Shown piece after piece: positions 21,783-32,669 of a stretch of DNA of 64,000 bases. The translations under genes and the position numbers were made by a program. Numbering within the stretch: position 1 is the first letter of the stretch; the number at the start of each line of letters is the position of its first letter. The stretch is from the NCBI GenBank assembly GCA_002786025.1, contig NHNW01000023.1, forward strand, positions 521,058 to 585,057. Direction: 5' to 3'. The notes under the pieces are model-generated. The model had not been told where the DNA came from and did no database searches. It saw nothing but the letters and a program-made list of their open reading frames with translations. This DNA comes from Zasmidium citrigriseum (taxonomy: Eukaryota; Ascomycota; Dothideomycetes; Mycosphaerellales; Mycosphaerellaceae).

Positions 21783-22459
21783 GGCGGGTGGTGACGAGAC
21801 TGTGACTTTCGCTAGGGCGGAGTGATAGGCAGTGTTGTGGGTGTTGCCGCAGGTCTGGTGAAGATGGGAGAGTGAGGTTGGAGGGAGGAAGATCGGTCCG
21901 ACTTCGATTAATCAATATTAGTTGAACTTACTTAAGTCTTTAACTAAGCTCGGGACAACGAGCCGAGGGACTTCACCCGTTCGCAAACAGACTTCCACCT
22001 TCTCTCCCACTCCATCACCCACCACCTGGAGCTTATCAGACAATAAGTTCACATCAACACAGCTTGACGGCGATATGCTTCCATCAATGCAGGTGATGGC
22101 GCTATCATGCTCGCTATTGCCAAGAAGGACCAATCCTCGCAGGCCAAATGTCGCACGGGACAGAACAACTTCGACTGCTGCGGCCAACGACTATCTGAAC
22201 TGTCCTGCACACCCTAAAAGCAGTCTAGACGCTGCTCATCGATCTGTCTGGCTTCGTTCAATTCCAATTTGATGATTGACCGCCCGGGAATGTAGCGCTG
22301 GATGCCATCCGCAATGGCGGGCCACGTCTGGAATGTAGAGGTAAGTCGTCCCCGTCAACAACGCGTCTGCTGCATTTGGCTGCCATCTCTCGTACTTCCT
22401 GCTGTCGACATCATTGTGTCTCTCACTGCGAAGGTGAGAGCGTCGTTGAATCAGCCAAC
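21783..22459. other. Intergenic region between CDC26-like and GH16 genes
   Basis: Divergent promoter space. Frames of 89 codons (minus) and 116 codons (plus) overlap here at 21918-22272 with no recognisable domain, so I leave them out. Nothing else is seen. Confidence 0.4.
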
Positions 22460-25400
22460 ATGCGGTCCTCGCCGCTCGCTTCGAGGACTGCCTCCCTCTT
22501 CGCCCTCTTCTCATATGCCTACGCCCAGAGTGTTCCTGGAGCGCAGTATTTGCGCGGTGGAGGAGCACCAGGAGCTGCGCCGTACCAGCTGGTGGATGAC
22601 TATTCGCCAGCGCAATTCTTCGACAAGTTCAACTTTTACAGCTCCTACGATCCCACTTACGGCCACGTTCAGTATGTCAACGAGACAGTCGCCACTGCCA
22701 ATGGATATGCGGCCATTTCGGACCGGGGAACGGTCATCATGAAGCCCGATACGACGAACATGTGGCCAAGAGGTGGTTTGGGACGTCCCAGTGTGCGTAT
22801 TATTAGCGACAATACTTACTACCATGGTCTCTTCATCATGGACATGGTGCACATGCCTTGGGGTTGTGGAACTTGGCCTGCGTATTGGCTTTTGGGTCCG
22901 GATTGGCCAAATACTGGCGAGATTGGTATGTATTCTCAAGACGTTTGAAGGGTAATCCATTGACGAGCGTTAGATATCGTCGAGGGCGTCAACACGGACA
23001 TGTACAACACCATTTCGATGCACACGGCCGACAATTGTACCATTGCGGGCAGTTCGCAATCCGCCACTTTCAAACAGAACAACTGCTACGCATACGCCAA
23101 CGACAACTCAGGCTGCGGCTCGTTGCTCGATAACACGACTGCGTTGCCCAACAACTATGGCCAGGGCTTCAACCAGAATCAGGGTGGTGTCTACGCTACA
23201 GAATGGACTTCGGAATACGTCAAGCACTGGTGGTTCCCTCGTGGCAGCATTCCCAGCAGCATCAGCAACGGCGCTCCAGACGTTTCGCAATTCGGCCTTC
23301 CGGCCGTCAACCAGCAAGGTGCCTGCGATATCGATACCAAGTTCTCAAACATGAGCATCATCATCAATATCGACTTTTGCGGCGCGTGGGCTGGTAATGT
23401 ATACCGGCAATACTCTCAATGCCCGCAGAATCCCGATCCCTCAGTCTCGTCGCTGGATTCCTGTGTTGATTTCGTTGGCAACAATCCATCACAACTCACG
23501 GAAGCGTACTTCGAGATTAACTCCATCCGAGTGTATCAGATGCCATCTGAGATCGCTACGACCTCGACCTACTCTACCAGCTTGTCTTCGATTACCACCT
23601 TGGCCAGCACCAACACCGTTCCAAAGGGCATGGGAGGAACCACCACCACCGGCACTCCTCCGCCTTTCACCGGGCCAATATCATCTACGACTGCCACCTC
23701 TGCAGTCAGCATGCCGACCACAGGTGCCATCTGTCCGGAATACAACGGCACCATCGTCACCAACGCCAATGGTGAGGACTACACCATCGCGTGTGGCTTT
23801 GACTATGATGGTGGAGCCAACTTGGGAGTCTTCGTTCTCCCCAGCTTTCAAGCTTGCATCAACTATTGCGACAATGTTGCAGGCTGTCGTGAAGTTGCAT
23901 ACAGCGGAGGCGCTTGCTATCCGAAGCCCAACCCGGGGAGTCTGGTTGCAGACTCGAATACGAATGTCGCTATCCGACTTTCTGGGCCTGCGCCGAGCCA
24001 GGCTTCAAGTTCATCGATGATGAGCTCTACAGTAACATCGTCCGAGCCAGCCAGCAGCGAGACGTCATCAATGGACATGATGAGCTCAACATCAAGCCTA
24101 GCCAGCACGATGGATTCAACGTCAATGGCCACCAGCAGAACTTCACCAACCCCAACTGCATCCACTATTCCGGTATCTGCTGCAAGTTGTCCAGCCTCGA
24201 ACGGCGAGACTGTGGTCGACTCATGCGGCGTGGAATACGTTCTCGGATGTGGAAACGACACTCAGGCACCAGGAGGTGGGCCAAACCGTGTCGTCAACAC
24301 ATTTGCCGACTGCTTCGAGCTTTGCTCGGGCGGCACTCTTGGACCGTGCTCTGGCTTCACTTTCGTCAGTGCGACGAAGTACTGCTATCTCAAGTCTTCT
24401 GGAAGCGTTCGATTTGTCGACGGAGATGCTTCTCAGGGCTTGATCAGCGCTATTCAGCCTGAGTACATCTACTACGGGCAGGATACACCAAATCCAAGCA
24501 GCACTACCAGGAGCTGCTCCGCTTTCTCGAGTGCCATGGCAAGCAGCAGCTCCATGCGTGCGAGCAGCAGCTCTCGCTCGTCGAGCTCTCAGCAATCGCC
24601 AGTGGGAAGCAGCAGCTCGGTAGGATCCAGCACTTCGACCATGTCTACGGGCAGCAGCTCGATGAGCTCAAGCGTGGCCTCAAGCATGGCCTCAAGCGTG
24701 GCCAGCTCTTCGACAATGGCTATGAGCAGCAGTGCGGCGCCTTCGATGACGTCTTACTACACAACACGAGTATCCAGCCAGACATCTGTGTCCGTCAGCG
24801 GAGGTGTGACATCGACTTCGCTCTGGTCCAGCGATGGTGTTACTTCGACATCAATCTCAGTGAGCGGTGGTGTGACTTCAGGTGTTGTCATTCCTGTGAC
24901 CGAAAGCAGTCTTGTCATGTCGTCTGAGCTGGAGACGGCCACGTCAATGATCGGCAGTGACTTGGTTCTGACCACCTCGCTTGTGGAGACCGATGGCACG
25001 ACCTACACCACGCTGTCACTCAGCCAAGCACCGACTTATTCTCTGATCGAATCTTCGATGCCAGCCTCCTTGACATCAGCGACGGCATCTTCTCCATCTG
25101 CGACAGCCTACGCCTGCCCAACGTCCAGCGCGGATATCTGCGGCTCCTCCAGCCAGAGCGTCTGCTCATCCATCGACGGCAGCACGTACTCAGTCGCTTG
25201 TGGATACGCCTATGAAGGAACGGTCATCGATGACAGCATGATCGGTCGTCTGAGGAATGGCAGCATCACTGCATCCAACTCGACTCTCACCAAACGCATC
25301 GCCGCTCCCGACTTCGGCACATGCCAAGCCTACTGCGACGTTACGACCAGATGTGTTGCCGTCAACTACATTGATAGCGAGTGCACTTTGTTCAGCGATG

Positions 25401-28364
25401 TCACTGGTGTACGTCCACAGCCTGGAGGTGTCATTGCCGCGCAGCCTGCGAGCTACTCCCCGACTTGTCCGGCTTTCGACAACCAGGTGTACATCGATGC
25501 TGGCGGTGTGTCGTATCTAATTCACTGCTACGACAGCTTTACTGGTAATGACATCCAATCGCCAGTGTCTGAGCCTGAATTTGTCGACTGCTTGCCCTAC
25601 TGCGATGTGCTAAGCGGGTGTGGCGGTGTCTTGTACGATACTAACGCCCAGCTGTGCTATGTCAAGCGCGCCATCTCAGGAGCCGTGGAGACCGATCTCA
25701 ATGTCATTGTTGCTGAGAAGTATGTTCCTCCTCCGCCAGAGTATGGAGGAGGTGGTGGTAGCAGTGCTGTCGCCACCCCAACAGTTACCGTGAACCCTAC
25801 CGCGACAACCACGCAGTCTTTGTCTGAGGGAGATGTTGTCACCATCGCACCTACGACGACCCTGATCAGTACTCTGCCACCGGGTCAGTCTCTTCCCCCT
25901 GGATATGACGACAGCACGGCCTCGACGACGACTTTATTGAGCACCCTTCCACCGGGCGGATCCATCTCCACGTTCTCCAGTGGAACAAGCACCGGCTCGT
26001 ACTACGTCTACACGACCACAACTTCTTCAATGCTTCCATCTGGATCAGGCGGTAGTGGTGAAGACGGCTGCTCAGTCTCCCTCTGCTTCGACTGCGGCAT
26101 CGTACCCACGCTCGTCGACGGCTGTGGCGGCGGACCCAATCTGCCCACCTCTGGCACGGTGGGCGGAAGCAGTGCGATGATCACCCCTACTTCATATCCT
26201 AGCACTTGTCCAAGCGTTATTCCCGGAACGGGAACCACAACTGTCTTCACTACGCAGACGATCACTTCTTGCGGTCCTCAACCCATCTGTCCAAACCCAG
26301 GATATGGAGTCATTGGAGGCAGTACGAGCTATCCTGGCGCTACGATTGTGACGACGACGAATGGGAACGGAGGCTCCATCACCTACACCGCAATCCCGAC
26401 TGCTACCACAACGGGCGGGTCAGGCTCTGGAGGAAACGGCTCCGGAGGAAATGGCTCCGGCGGCAATGGCAACAACGGCGGCGGCTCCTCCAACACAACC
26501 CTCCCAACCTGCCCTCTCGCCGACGGCTCAACCTACATCGACAGCATGGGCCAGCAGTACGTCATCGAATGTGGTACTCTCTATACTGACGACACCGTCG
26601 CCACTCGCACAGCTCCTCGTCTGGTCGACTGTATGGCGGCTTGTGATATGTTCAATGTCTTGACTCTGGATTCGAGTAATCTTTGTTTGGGCATTTCGTG
26701 GATCTCGGAGCAGGAGGCGGATAATTGTTTGTTGAAAGCGGGATCAAATGGGGTGAGGCAGATCGGGACGCATTCTGCTCGCTTAACCCGTAGGCCGGTG
26801 GTTCCTGGGGGAGGAGATGGTGGCAATGGTGGGAATGGGACTGGAGTAATTACTAGTGTGAGCTATGTTGCTACAGCTACAGGAGGCGGTGGAGGAGGAA
26901 GCGGTAAGTTCATTCGCCAAATGAAGTCTTGCGTTCATCATTGCTGACTGATGTTCAGGTGTCGGCACCGGAATCCCAATCACTACGGTCGTTGGCGACT
27001 CGACCATCGTTAGCACAGCATATCAGACCGTGCCCGGTGGATCTGGAGGTGAGAAGATCCATATATTGAGTATAATCGCAACAAACGCTCACGTTTCTTT
27101 AGGCAATGGTGGCTCCGGGTCAGGAGGCTCAGGAGGTAGGTCTTGCGGTATCAAACCATCGCCTTGTGCTCACAAATAATAGGAAGCGGCGTCGGCACGG
27201 GAGTGCCCATAACTACGGTCGTCGGAGATCAGACCATCATCAGCACTGCGTATGCCACCGTTTCTGGTGGCGGAGGATCTGGAACTGGCGGTTCTGGAGG
27301 TTCAGGAGGAAATGGTGGAGCTGGGACAGGTATGCAACTCACATGAATCACTTCCATGGCCGAGAGACCCTGCGACTGACAGAATCTAGGCGTTGGCACC
27401 GGAGTACCAATCACTACAGTCGTTGGCGACCAGACCGTTGTCAGCACAGCATATGCCACGGTCAGCGGAGGAGGAGGAGAGGGATCTGGTGGCCTTGGAG
27501 GAGGTACAGGTGAGTCTAATGCCCCCTTGACCATCGTATCGAGAGCACAAGCTGATCACGCTTCATATAGGTGCGGGTACAGGTATGCTTCCCTATTCCA
27601 CTCTGCCATTATCTTGCAGGCCCCATTGTACTCTTGATGGCCTCGGATCTTGCACATCTCGCCGGGAATCTGCTTTTTCAATGGGTTGCGTTGGACTTCA
27701 TTGGCTCGCATCGCTCCTGAGACGCCCCCACCACCCTTTGTACCCTCGTAATATAGCAATGCTGACGATCTATAGGGCCAGGTACGGGACCGGGAACAGG
27801 TATGCTTTGTCGAGCGTCTCACGGTCCGAGGATTTCTTGCTGACACCCAAGTAGGACCCGCGCCCACTTCGTATGTGCCATCTACAGTCTACGGCATCTC
27901 CACCGCCTACTCCGTATCAATCTCCAACGGAATCACATATACGTCGACCTATGGAGTCACCACAGTCATCTCGATCAGTTATGCCCCCGCCTCGACAAAT
28001 ACTGTCACCACAACGACGATCTCGGTTTCTTTGCAGCCGACTACGGTCATCGGCCCCACTGTGACGAGGACGACCCGCGGTAAGTCTATCGCCGGTCGGC
28101 GACCATTCTTCCATGTTCTGCAAAACTTATTGACGTTGCTTTAAAGGAACGGGCATCGGGACCAACTATGTCGTCACGACGACTGCTCCTCCGGTCACGA
28201 TCATTTCTTATGTTTACCCATCGAGTACGAGCAGCAGCAGGACATGCAGAACCACCTCCACGAACTACCTCAATGGAGCTCTGCCGGGGAAGAAGGCGAG
28301 AAGAGGGTTCCCGATCATGGATATCGGTGGTCATGCAAGGCCAGGAGCGACACCACAGTGGTGA
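22460..28364 (+). CDS. Giant secreted GH16 glucanase with five Cys-rich modules and a micro-exon Gly/Thr tail
   Basis: Ten exons: 22460-22925, 22974-26903, 26959-27048, 27103-27135, 27183-27329, 27390-27509, 27571-27582, 27776-27799, 27855-28079 and 28147-28364. They keep one frame for 1754 residues, and all nine introns are phase 1. A signal peptide ends near residue 22. The GH16 catalytic site, GEIDIVEG (Glu154, Asp156 and Glu159), is formed across intron 1, preceded by WGCGTWPAYWLLGPDW. This predicts an endo-beta-1,3(4)-glucanase. Ser/Thr-rich linkers then separate five modules of PAN/apple-like pattern, at about 23730-23935, 24190-24400, 25150-25400, 25470-25670 and 26500-26760. The tail is made of GTGxPITTVVGDxT repeats and Gly-rich spacers. 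No GPI signal is seen; the protein ends in a basic stretch and PQW. The small exons, above all the 12-bp one, need transcript support. Confidence 0.78.
26959..27509 (+). repeat. Duplicated exon modules in the GH16 gene
   Basis: Exons at 26959, 27183 and 27390 each encode the same unit: GTG, then I or V, PITTVVGD, a variable residue, T, two hydrophobic residues, then STAY. DNA identity between copies is high (for example CACTACGGTCGTTGGCGAC). Each is bordered by phase-1 introns, so a copy can be added or lost without breaking the frame. Confidence 0.8.
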
Positions 28365-29702
28365 GAGAGCGAAGAGAGATTCAGAAAGATGCAGGTATTG
28401 TGAGTGTATTCATTCAAATTCAACGAGAGAGAATGAGATAATGTAATCTTCAGACTGGCTCCTCTCTGCGTAGCCATTCTTGGACACTTGGCTGCTTACT
28501 TCTCTCAACATACTTGAGCTTCTACGAATCTACCATCTGCACCAAGTTCTCCAACGACGCTGGTGGGACTTTCACATGATTCTGTGGGACGCTAGCGCGA
28601 GCTAACGTTGAGTGAGAGCGCCAATGTACTCACTTCATGTGGCCCGAGCTTCTCTATTGGGTATTTAAAACCTCTTCCTCCCAAATACACTCTTCCTCCA
28701 GACAACCCCTCCGCTACTAGCGAGGGTCACGAGAATTCTCGCCCATCAGAGCATAACAGCCTCTGCTGCGGGCTACAAGCAAGGGCAGATCCTGCGGAAC
28801 TTTCCCCTCATCGGTGTGATCAAGCGTCGCTTTCGATAATCTTTCTCACCCACTGACCAGAACGATGGGCCGATCGGCGAAAACTTTCGTCCATCCAGCG
28901 TCTGGGTGGATTTCTGGGAGAGAATTCTCGCCAGTCGGCACTCCTGCAAGGCTGGTCGAGGGACAAAAAGCAGCCATTGAGCCCTCTTGCGCGGAAACTT
29001 CTGCCTACCGAGCTTCTCTGGCTTTCATGAGCTCTACAAGACTTACGAATATTGTCGCCGGCCGGTGAGCTGTTTTGTCACTCACAAAACTTCTTCGATG
29101 ATTTCATCTTGGCCGTCTTGCAGCCTTACACCGGCTGTGCGAGAATTCTCGCCAATCCAGCAGCCCAACAGGGCAGCAGCATAAAGGCGCTGCAATTTGG
29201 TGTACGGCCTTGAGGAGCTCCATGGCAAAACGAGTCACACGTTGAGGAAGTCGCAAGGCCGGCACGCGCACCTACCTCGTCGCTGCAGTCGGAGGCGGTG
29301 GCAGGGCTTGGCAGCTGCCCCTTCCCTTCCCTTCATTCTTCCTCCTCCTCCAGCTTCACTTTCGACACCCACCTCGCTTCACCTCTCCATCTCAACAACC
29401 ACGACCTCGCCTCATTTCAGCCGTCACTCCGGCATCATCAATCCTTCACTCCCCGCTTCACCTCATCTTCACGACCTCAGGTCTTCAACGGCAGCTCACC
29501 TGCACCTCCTCCATCACGGACACCACTTGCCTCCGAAACACCTCGCCTCATTTCAGACCGCCCTCTTCTTCATTGCACCTTCTGAAAGGCGAAGACTTCC
29601 GCTCACCGGTGCTTCAACGACCCATCGATACTCACTTCCCTATCGGCTTGGCCGTCGATCTTGCCAGGCTTTGATCCTCCCGGGACTCACTCTTCAAGAG
29701 CA
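28365..29702 (+). promoter_or_regulatory. Intergenic region with three GAGAATTCTC palindromes and a CT-rich leader
   Basis: No supported gene. The palindrome GAGAATTCTC, each time followed by GCC, occurs at 28731-28740, 28920-28929 and 29141-29150. From about 29310 to 29600 the plus strand is strongly pyrimidine-rich (CTTCCCTTCCCTTC and similar), as is usual just upstream of or within the leader of fungal genes. It leads into the gene starting at 29703. Confidence 0.5.
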
Positions 29703-31844
29703 ATGGTAGGAGCGACCGTAAACATGTGTCACTCGGACATCTGCTGATCGTTCTCTCAGCCGAAGCGTATCCGGGACCGCAAGGCGGAGGTTCAGGCCAG
29801 AGATGACAAGAAGACGATTCGAGAGCTGCAAAAGCGGGTGGTTCAGCTCGAGGCAGAAGCCAAAGCCAGCGCTCAACCTTCGAACTCTCGAGGCCGTACC
29901 CTGCGCCGCGGAGATGATCGTCCCTCCTCGTCTCAATCTCCGTCATCGGTCTCACGCTCGCGCTCTCCAACTCGCCGTCGTCAGCAGGGTCGCCGTCAGA
30001 ACACTCGAGACTCGATGAGAGATTCTCGTCCACGTGCCTCAGCTACTGGTAAGCGAGGCCGCCGCAAGGCTGGCAGCCGATCTGCCTCACCTCGCCGCTC
30101 GAGAGGCGCTCGTCGGTACGCCGAGGAGAACAGATCATCTTCGTCTCCTGGAGACTATCGATCCTCTCGCAAGAGCAAGAATGGGCGACGTGCGTTATCT
30201 CCCCGCCGCAAGGACAACGACAGTTTCTCTCCGTCTTCCCGTCGTAGCAGGAAAGCCTCTCGCCGCTCGAGAGATCGGTCAGAGTCTCCGCAGCGGTGTG
30301 CGAAGTCGACACGAGATCGATCCCCAAAGCGCCGCAGCCGACGCTCTCGCAAGCGAGATCGCTCTTCCTCTGTGGACTCTCTCTCAAGCTTTCACCCTTC
30401 TGAAGAAGGCTCGCAGTCACCCATCGAGAGCACTGAGAGCGAGCTCAGCTCCAGCTCCAGCTTGTTATCCATTGAACGAGTCACTCGTTCTCAGACTCTT
30501 GGCCGCACGAACGACGAATCTGTCTCCGAGGACGACTCCGTTGGGTCCTTCAATCCTACCACCGAGGTCATCGACATCACCGACAGCGTCGACATTGAGC
30601 AGTGGCTTTTTCGAGGTGCAAAGATCAACCTGCCCGTCAGCGTTACCGATGGAGTGACCACGATCGATATCTCTGATAGGAAGCGAAGATGGTACTGCCC
30701 GATGGATCACGACGGAAAGACTCCAAGCTGCACGCGCAAGGACATCTTGTACGCGCATGTGAGAGAGGTTCACGACATCGACGACGACAGGATCGTCGGC
30801 CTGCTAAGTGAATGCCATAAGAATGCAGTCATTTCCGTGGGTTGGCCAATGAGTGAGGACACCTTCTTGCGGCAGATTCGAACCTACGACAAGACAGGCT
30901 TGGCCGGTGTTCTCGCTGCGACAGCAAACGCTTCAATCGCTGAGCCAGACATCATCGTCGACGAAGAGGATGCAGCGGATCGCACGATCAACAAGCTGAC
31001 GCTCGAAGACCGCGTGCGAGTCTTCAGGGCCATCTTCCTCGACGCAGAGTGGATTCGAACCACGCTTCTTCCCAAGATCCACAAGAACTTTGCTGTCATG
31101 GACCCTGATTTGAAAAACGTCCCTGTCGAGCAACTGCCACAGATCATGGAGCCTCTCTTCAAGTCCAGAGATGCCAAGGCTCCCTGCTGGCCGATTGCTG
31201 TGCTGAGACCTGGCAACCGCAACTACGCCAACCAAAACAACGGCTCGGCCATGACGCTGACTATGAGATATCAGCCGAAGGACTGGATCAATGACATCGG
31301 AGTTGGCTTGAATTACTGTGCATGGGCCTTACTGGCGTTGAAGCAGATCAACCTCGATCAGTGGGTCGGGCTCACCTTCAAGCTGCCAGATAATGCGAAG
31401 CCGCTATACGAAGTCAGTCACCTCTGCCCGGTCGGATCGTGCATTATGCCCGGCCACTCTGATGTTGAGACCCATGGCGACAACATGACGAGGAAAGACT
31501 GCCAGACCTTCAAGGAGAAACCCTCTCGCACCCTTTGCAAGGACCACAAGGCCCCGCTGCACAAGGCTTGCAAGGAGTTCGCCACTGCGTTCAAGAAGAA
31601 GCTTCTGCTTGGTCAGCCAGCGCAGGATCCTCCATTGTCGCATCCGAACAAGGACAACTTCGACTTCATCTTGAACGATGGCCGTGCTGTCGACTGCGGA
31701 CACCCTGGCTGCAGCTACACGAGTAACTCGTTGAAGAGCCTGCGACTTCATTGGTACCTCAAGCACTCGACGTACTCGGTCGCCAAGCGCGACGACTCTT
31801 CTCGCTACACTGCTTTCAAGGACGGAAAGTGGAGGATTACTTGA
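29703..31844 (+). CDS. Arg/Ser-rich protein with an I-PpoI-like His-Me finger nuclease domain and C2H2 finger
   Basis: I propose a start exon consisting only of ATG (29703-29705). A 54-bp intron (GTAGGA to CTCAG) follows, then exon 29760-31844, giving 695 residues. The second exon is open from its acceptor (PKRIRDRKAEVQ onward), and the next in-frame ATG at 29838 is the fallback start (668 residues). A charged helix is followed by an SR-rich region at about residues 40-220. A Cys/His cluster lies near residues 310-335. At residues 555-582 the spacing H-x1-C-x4-C-x4-H-x8-N-x5-C (SHLC, then SC, GH, DN, DC) equals the catalytic and zinc residues of I-PpoI-type His-Me endonucleases. A C2H2 finger (CGHPGC, then HWYLKH) follows near residue 650. 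The zinc-binding His-Me family is known in fungi as lone genes. DNA cleavage is inferred from intact residues only. Confidence 0.75.
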
Positions 31845-32669
31845 TTCTGCACTCTCACGTCGTGGTCTACATGACCACAGGTGCCTGACATCTTGCTCTC
31901 AGTCTTGGACGCAAGGAGCCGATATCCTACAGCTTCTTTACTGCTCGGTGCATCGATATCAGCTCGGGTAATGTGTGGGTCGCTGTTGACCACGAGGAGA
32001 GAGGATGAGCTGCTGCCGTTCATGGCCTTCAAGAGCATGATCATCTCTGGCTTTGGAGGATATGCTTTGATATTGAGCATGATGTACCCACTCACCTCTC
32101 TCTGACATTTGGGCCTCATGTGGCATATGTAGCAACCAAGTAGCAGCGGTATGCATACCTCGTGCATCTACCAACTTCTTCAGTGCTGACGGAGTGTGTC
32201 TTGATATGGGCTTTCATTTGGCAAAGCCTTTTGGTTGCTGCTCTCTGCCCGCATCTTCAATTGTGGAACCGCCATGTGCGAACATCTGGAGCCGAGGTGG
32301 GTTCGTATCCACCTCCCCATGGGGCAGCCTTGGAAGGTGGGGATGACCGATGGTGCTCCCCACCCGAGTGATCGACTGCAGAGCTCTCCCGCTGTCAAAT
32401 AGCGTTCATGCGGCTGTCTTATGCTTTGGTTGATATTAGCCGCATTGCGTCAGATTGATGCTGTTGGCTCGCTTCGTTGGTATTCGATTGGGGGTTCGGA
32501 TGGCTGCTGAGTTGAATCGTCGATGGGAGGGCAGGCAGGTGAGCATGCTCTTTGTCTGACCCGAGAACCGAGTAGCTGGGTGCGGTACAAAGGGTGCTGG
32601 AGCTCTTGCGAACATGTTCTCGCAGTTTGCATTTCCCTTTGCTGTTCTTTGCGGAGCCAGTTCAACAGC
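31845..32669. other. Intergenic region upstream of the aquaglyceroporin gene
   Basis: No supported gene; frames on both strands are short and overlapping. The last 150 bp before 32670 should hold the aquaglyceroporin leader. Confidence 0.4.

Noticed and set aside
21918..22272. Overlapping frames on both strands upstream of the GH16 gene
   Set aside because: No domain, no clear start context, and both strands are open at once; more likely the divergent promoter region.
29197..29709. 170-codon frame before the His-Me nuclease gene
   Set aside because: The sequence is CT-rich, giving a low-complexity Pro/Ser/Leu product. It fits the untranslated leader or promoter of the next gene.
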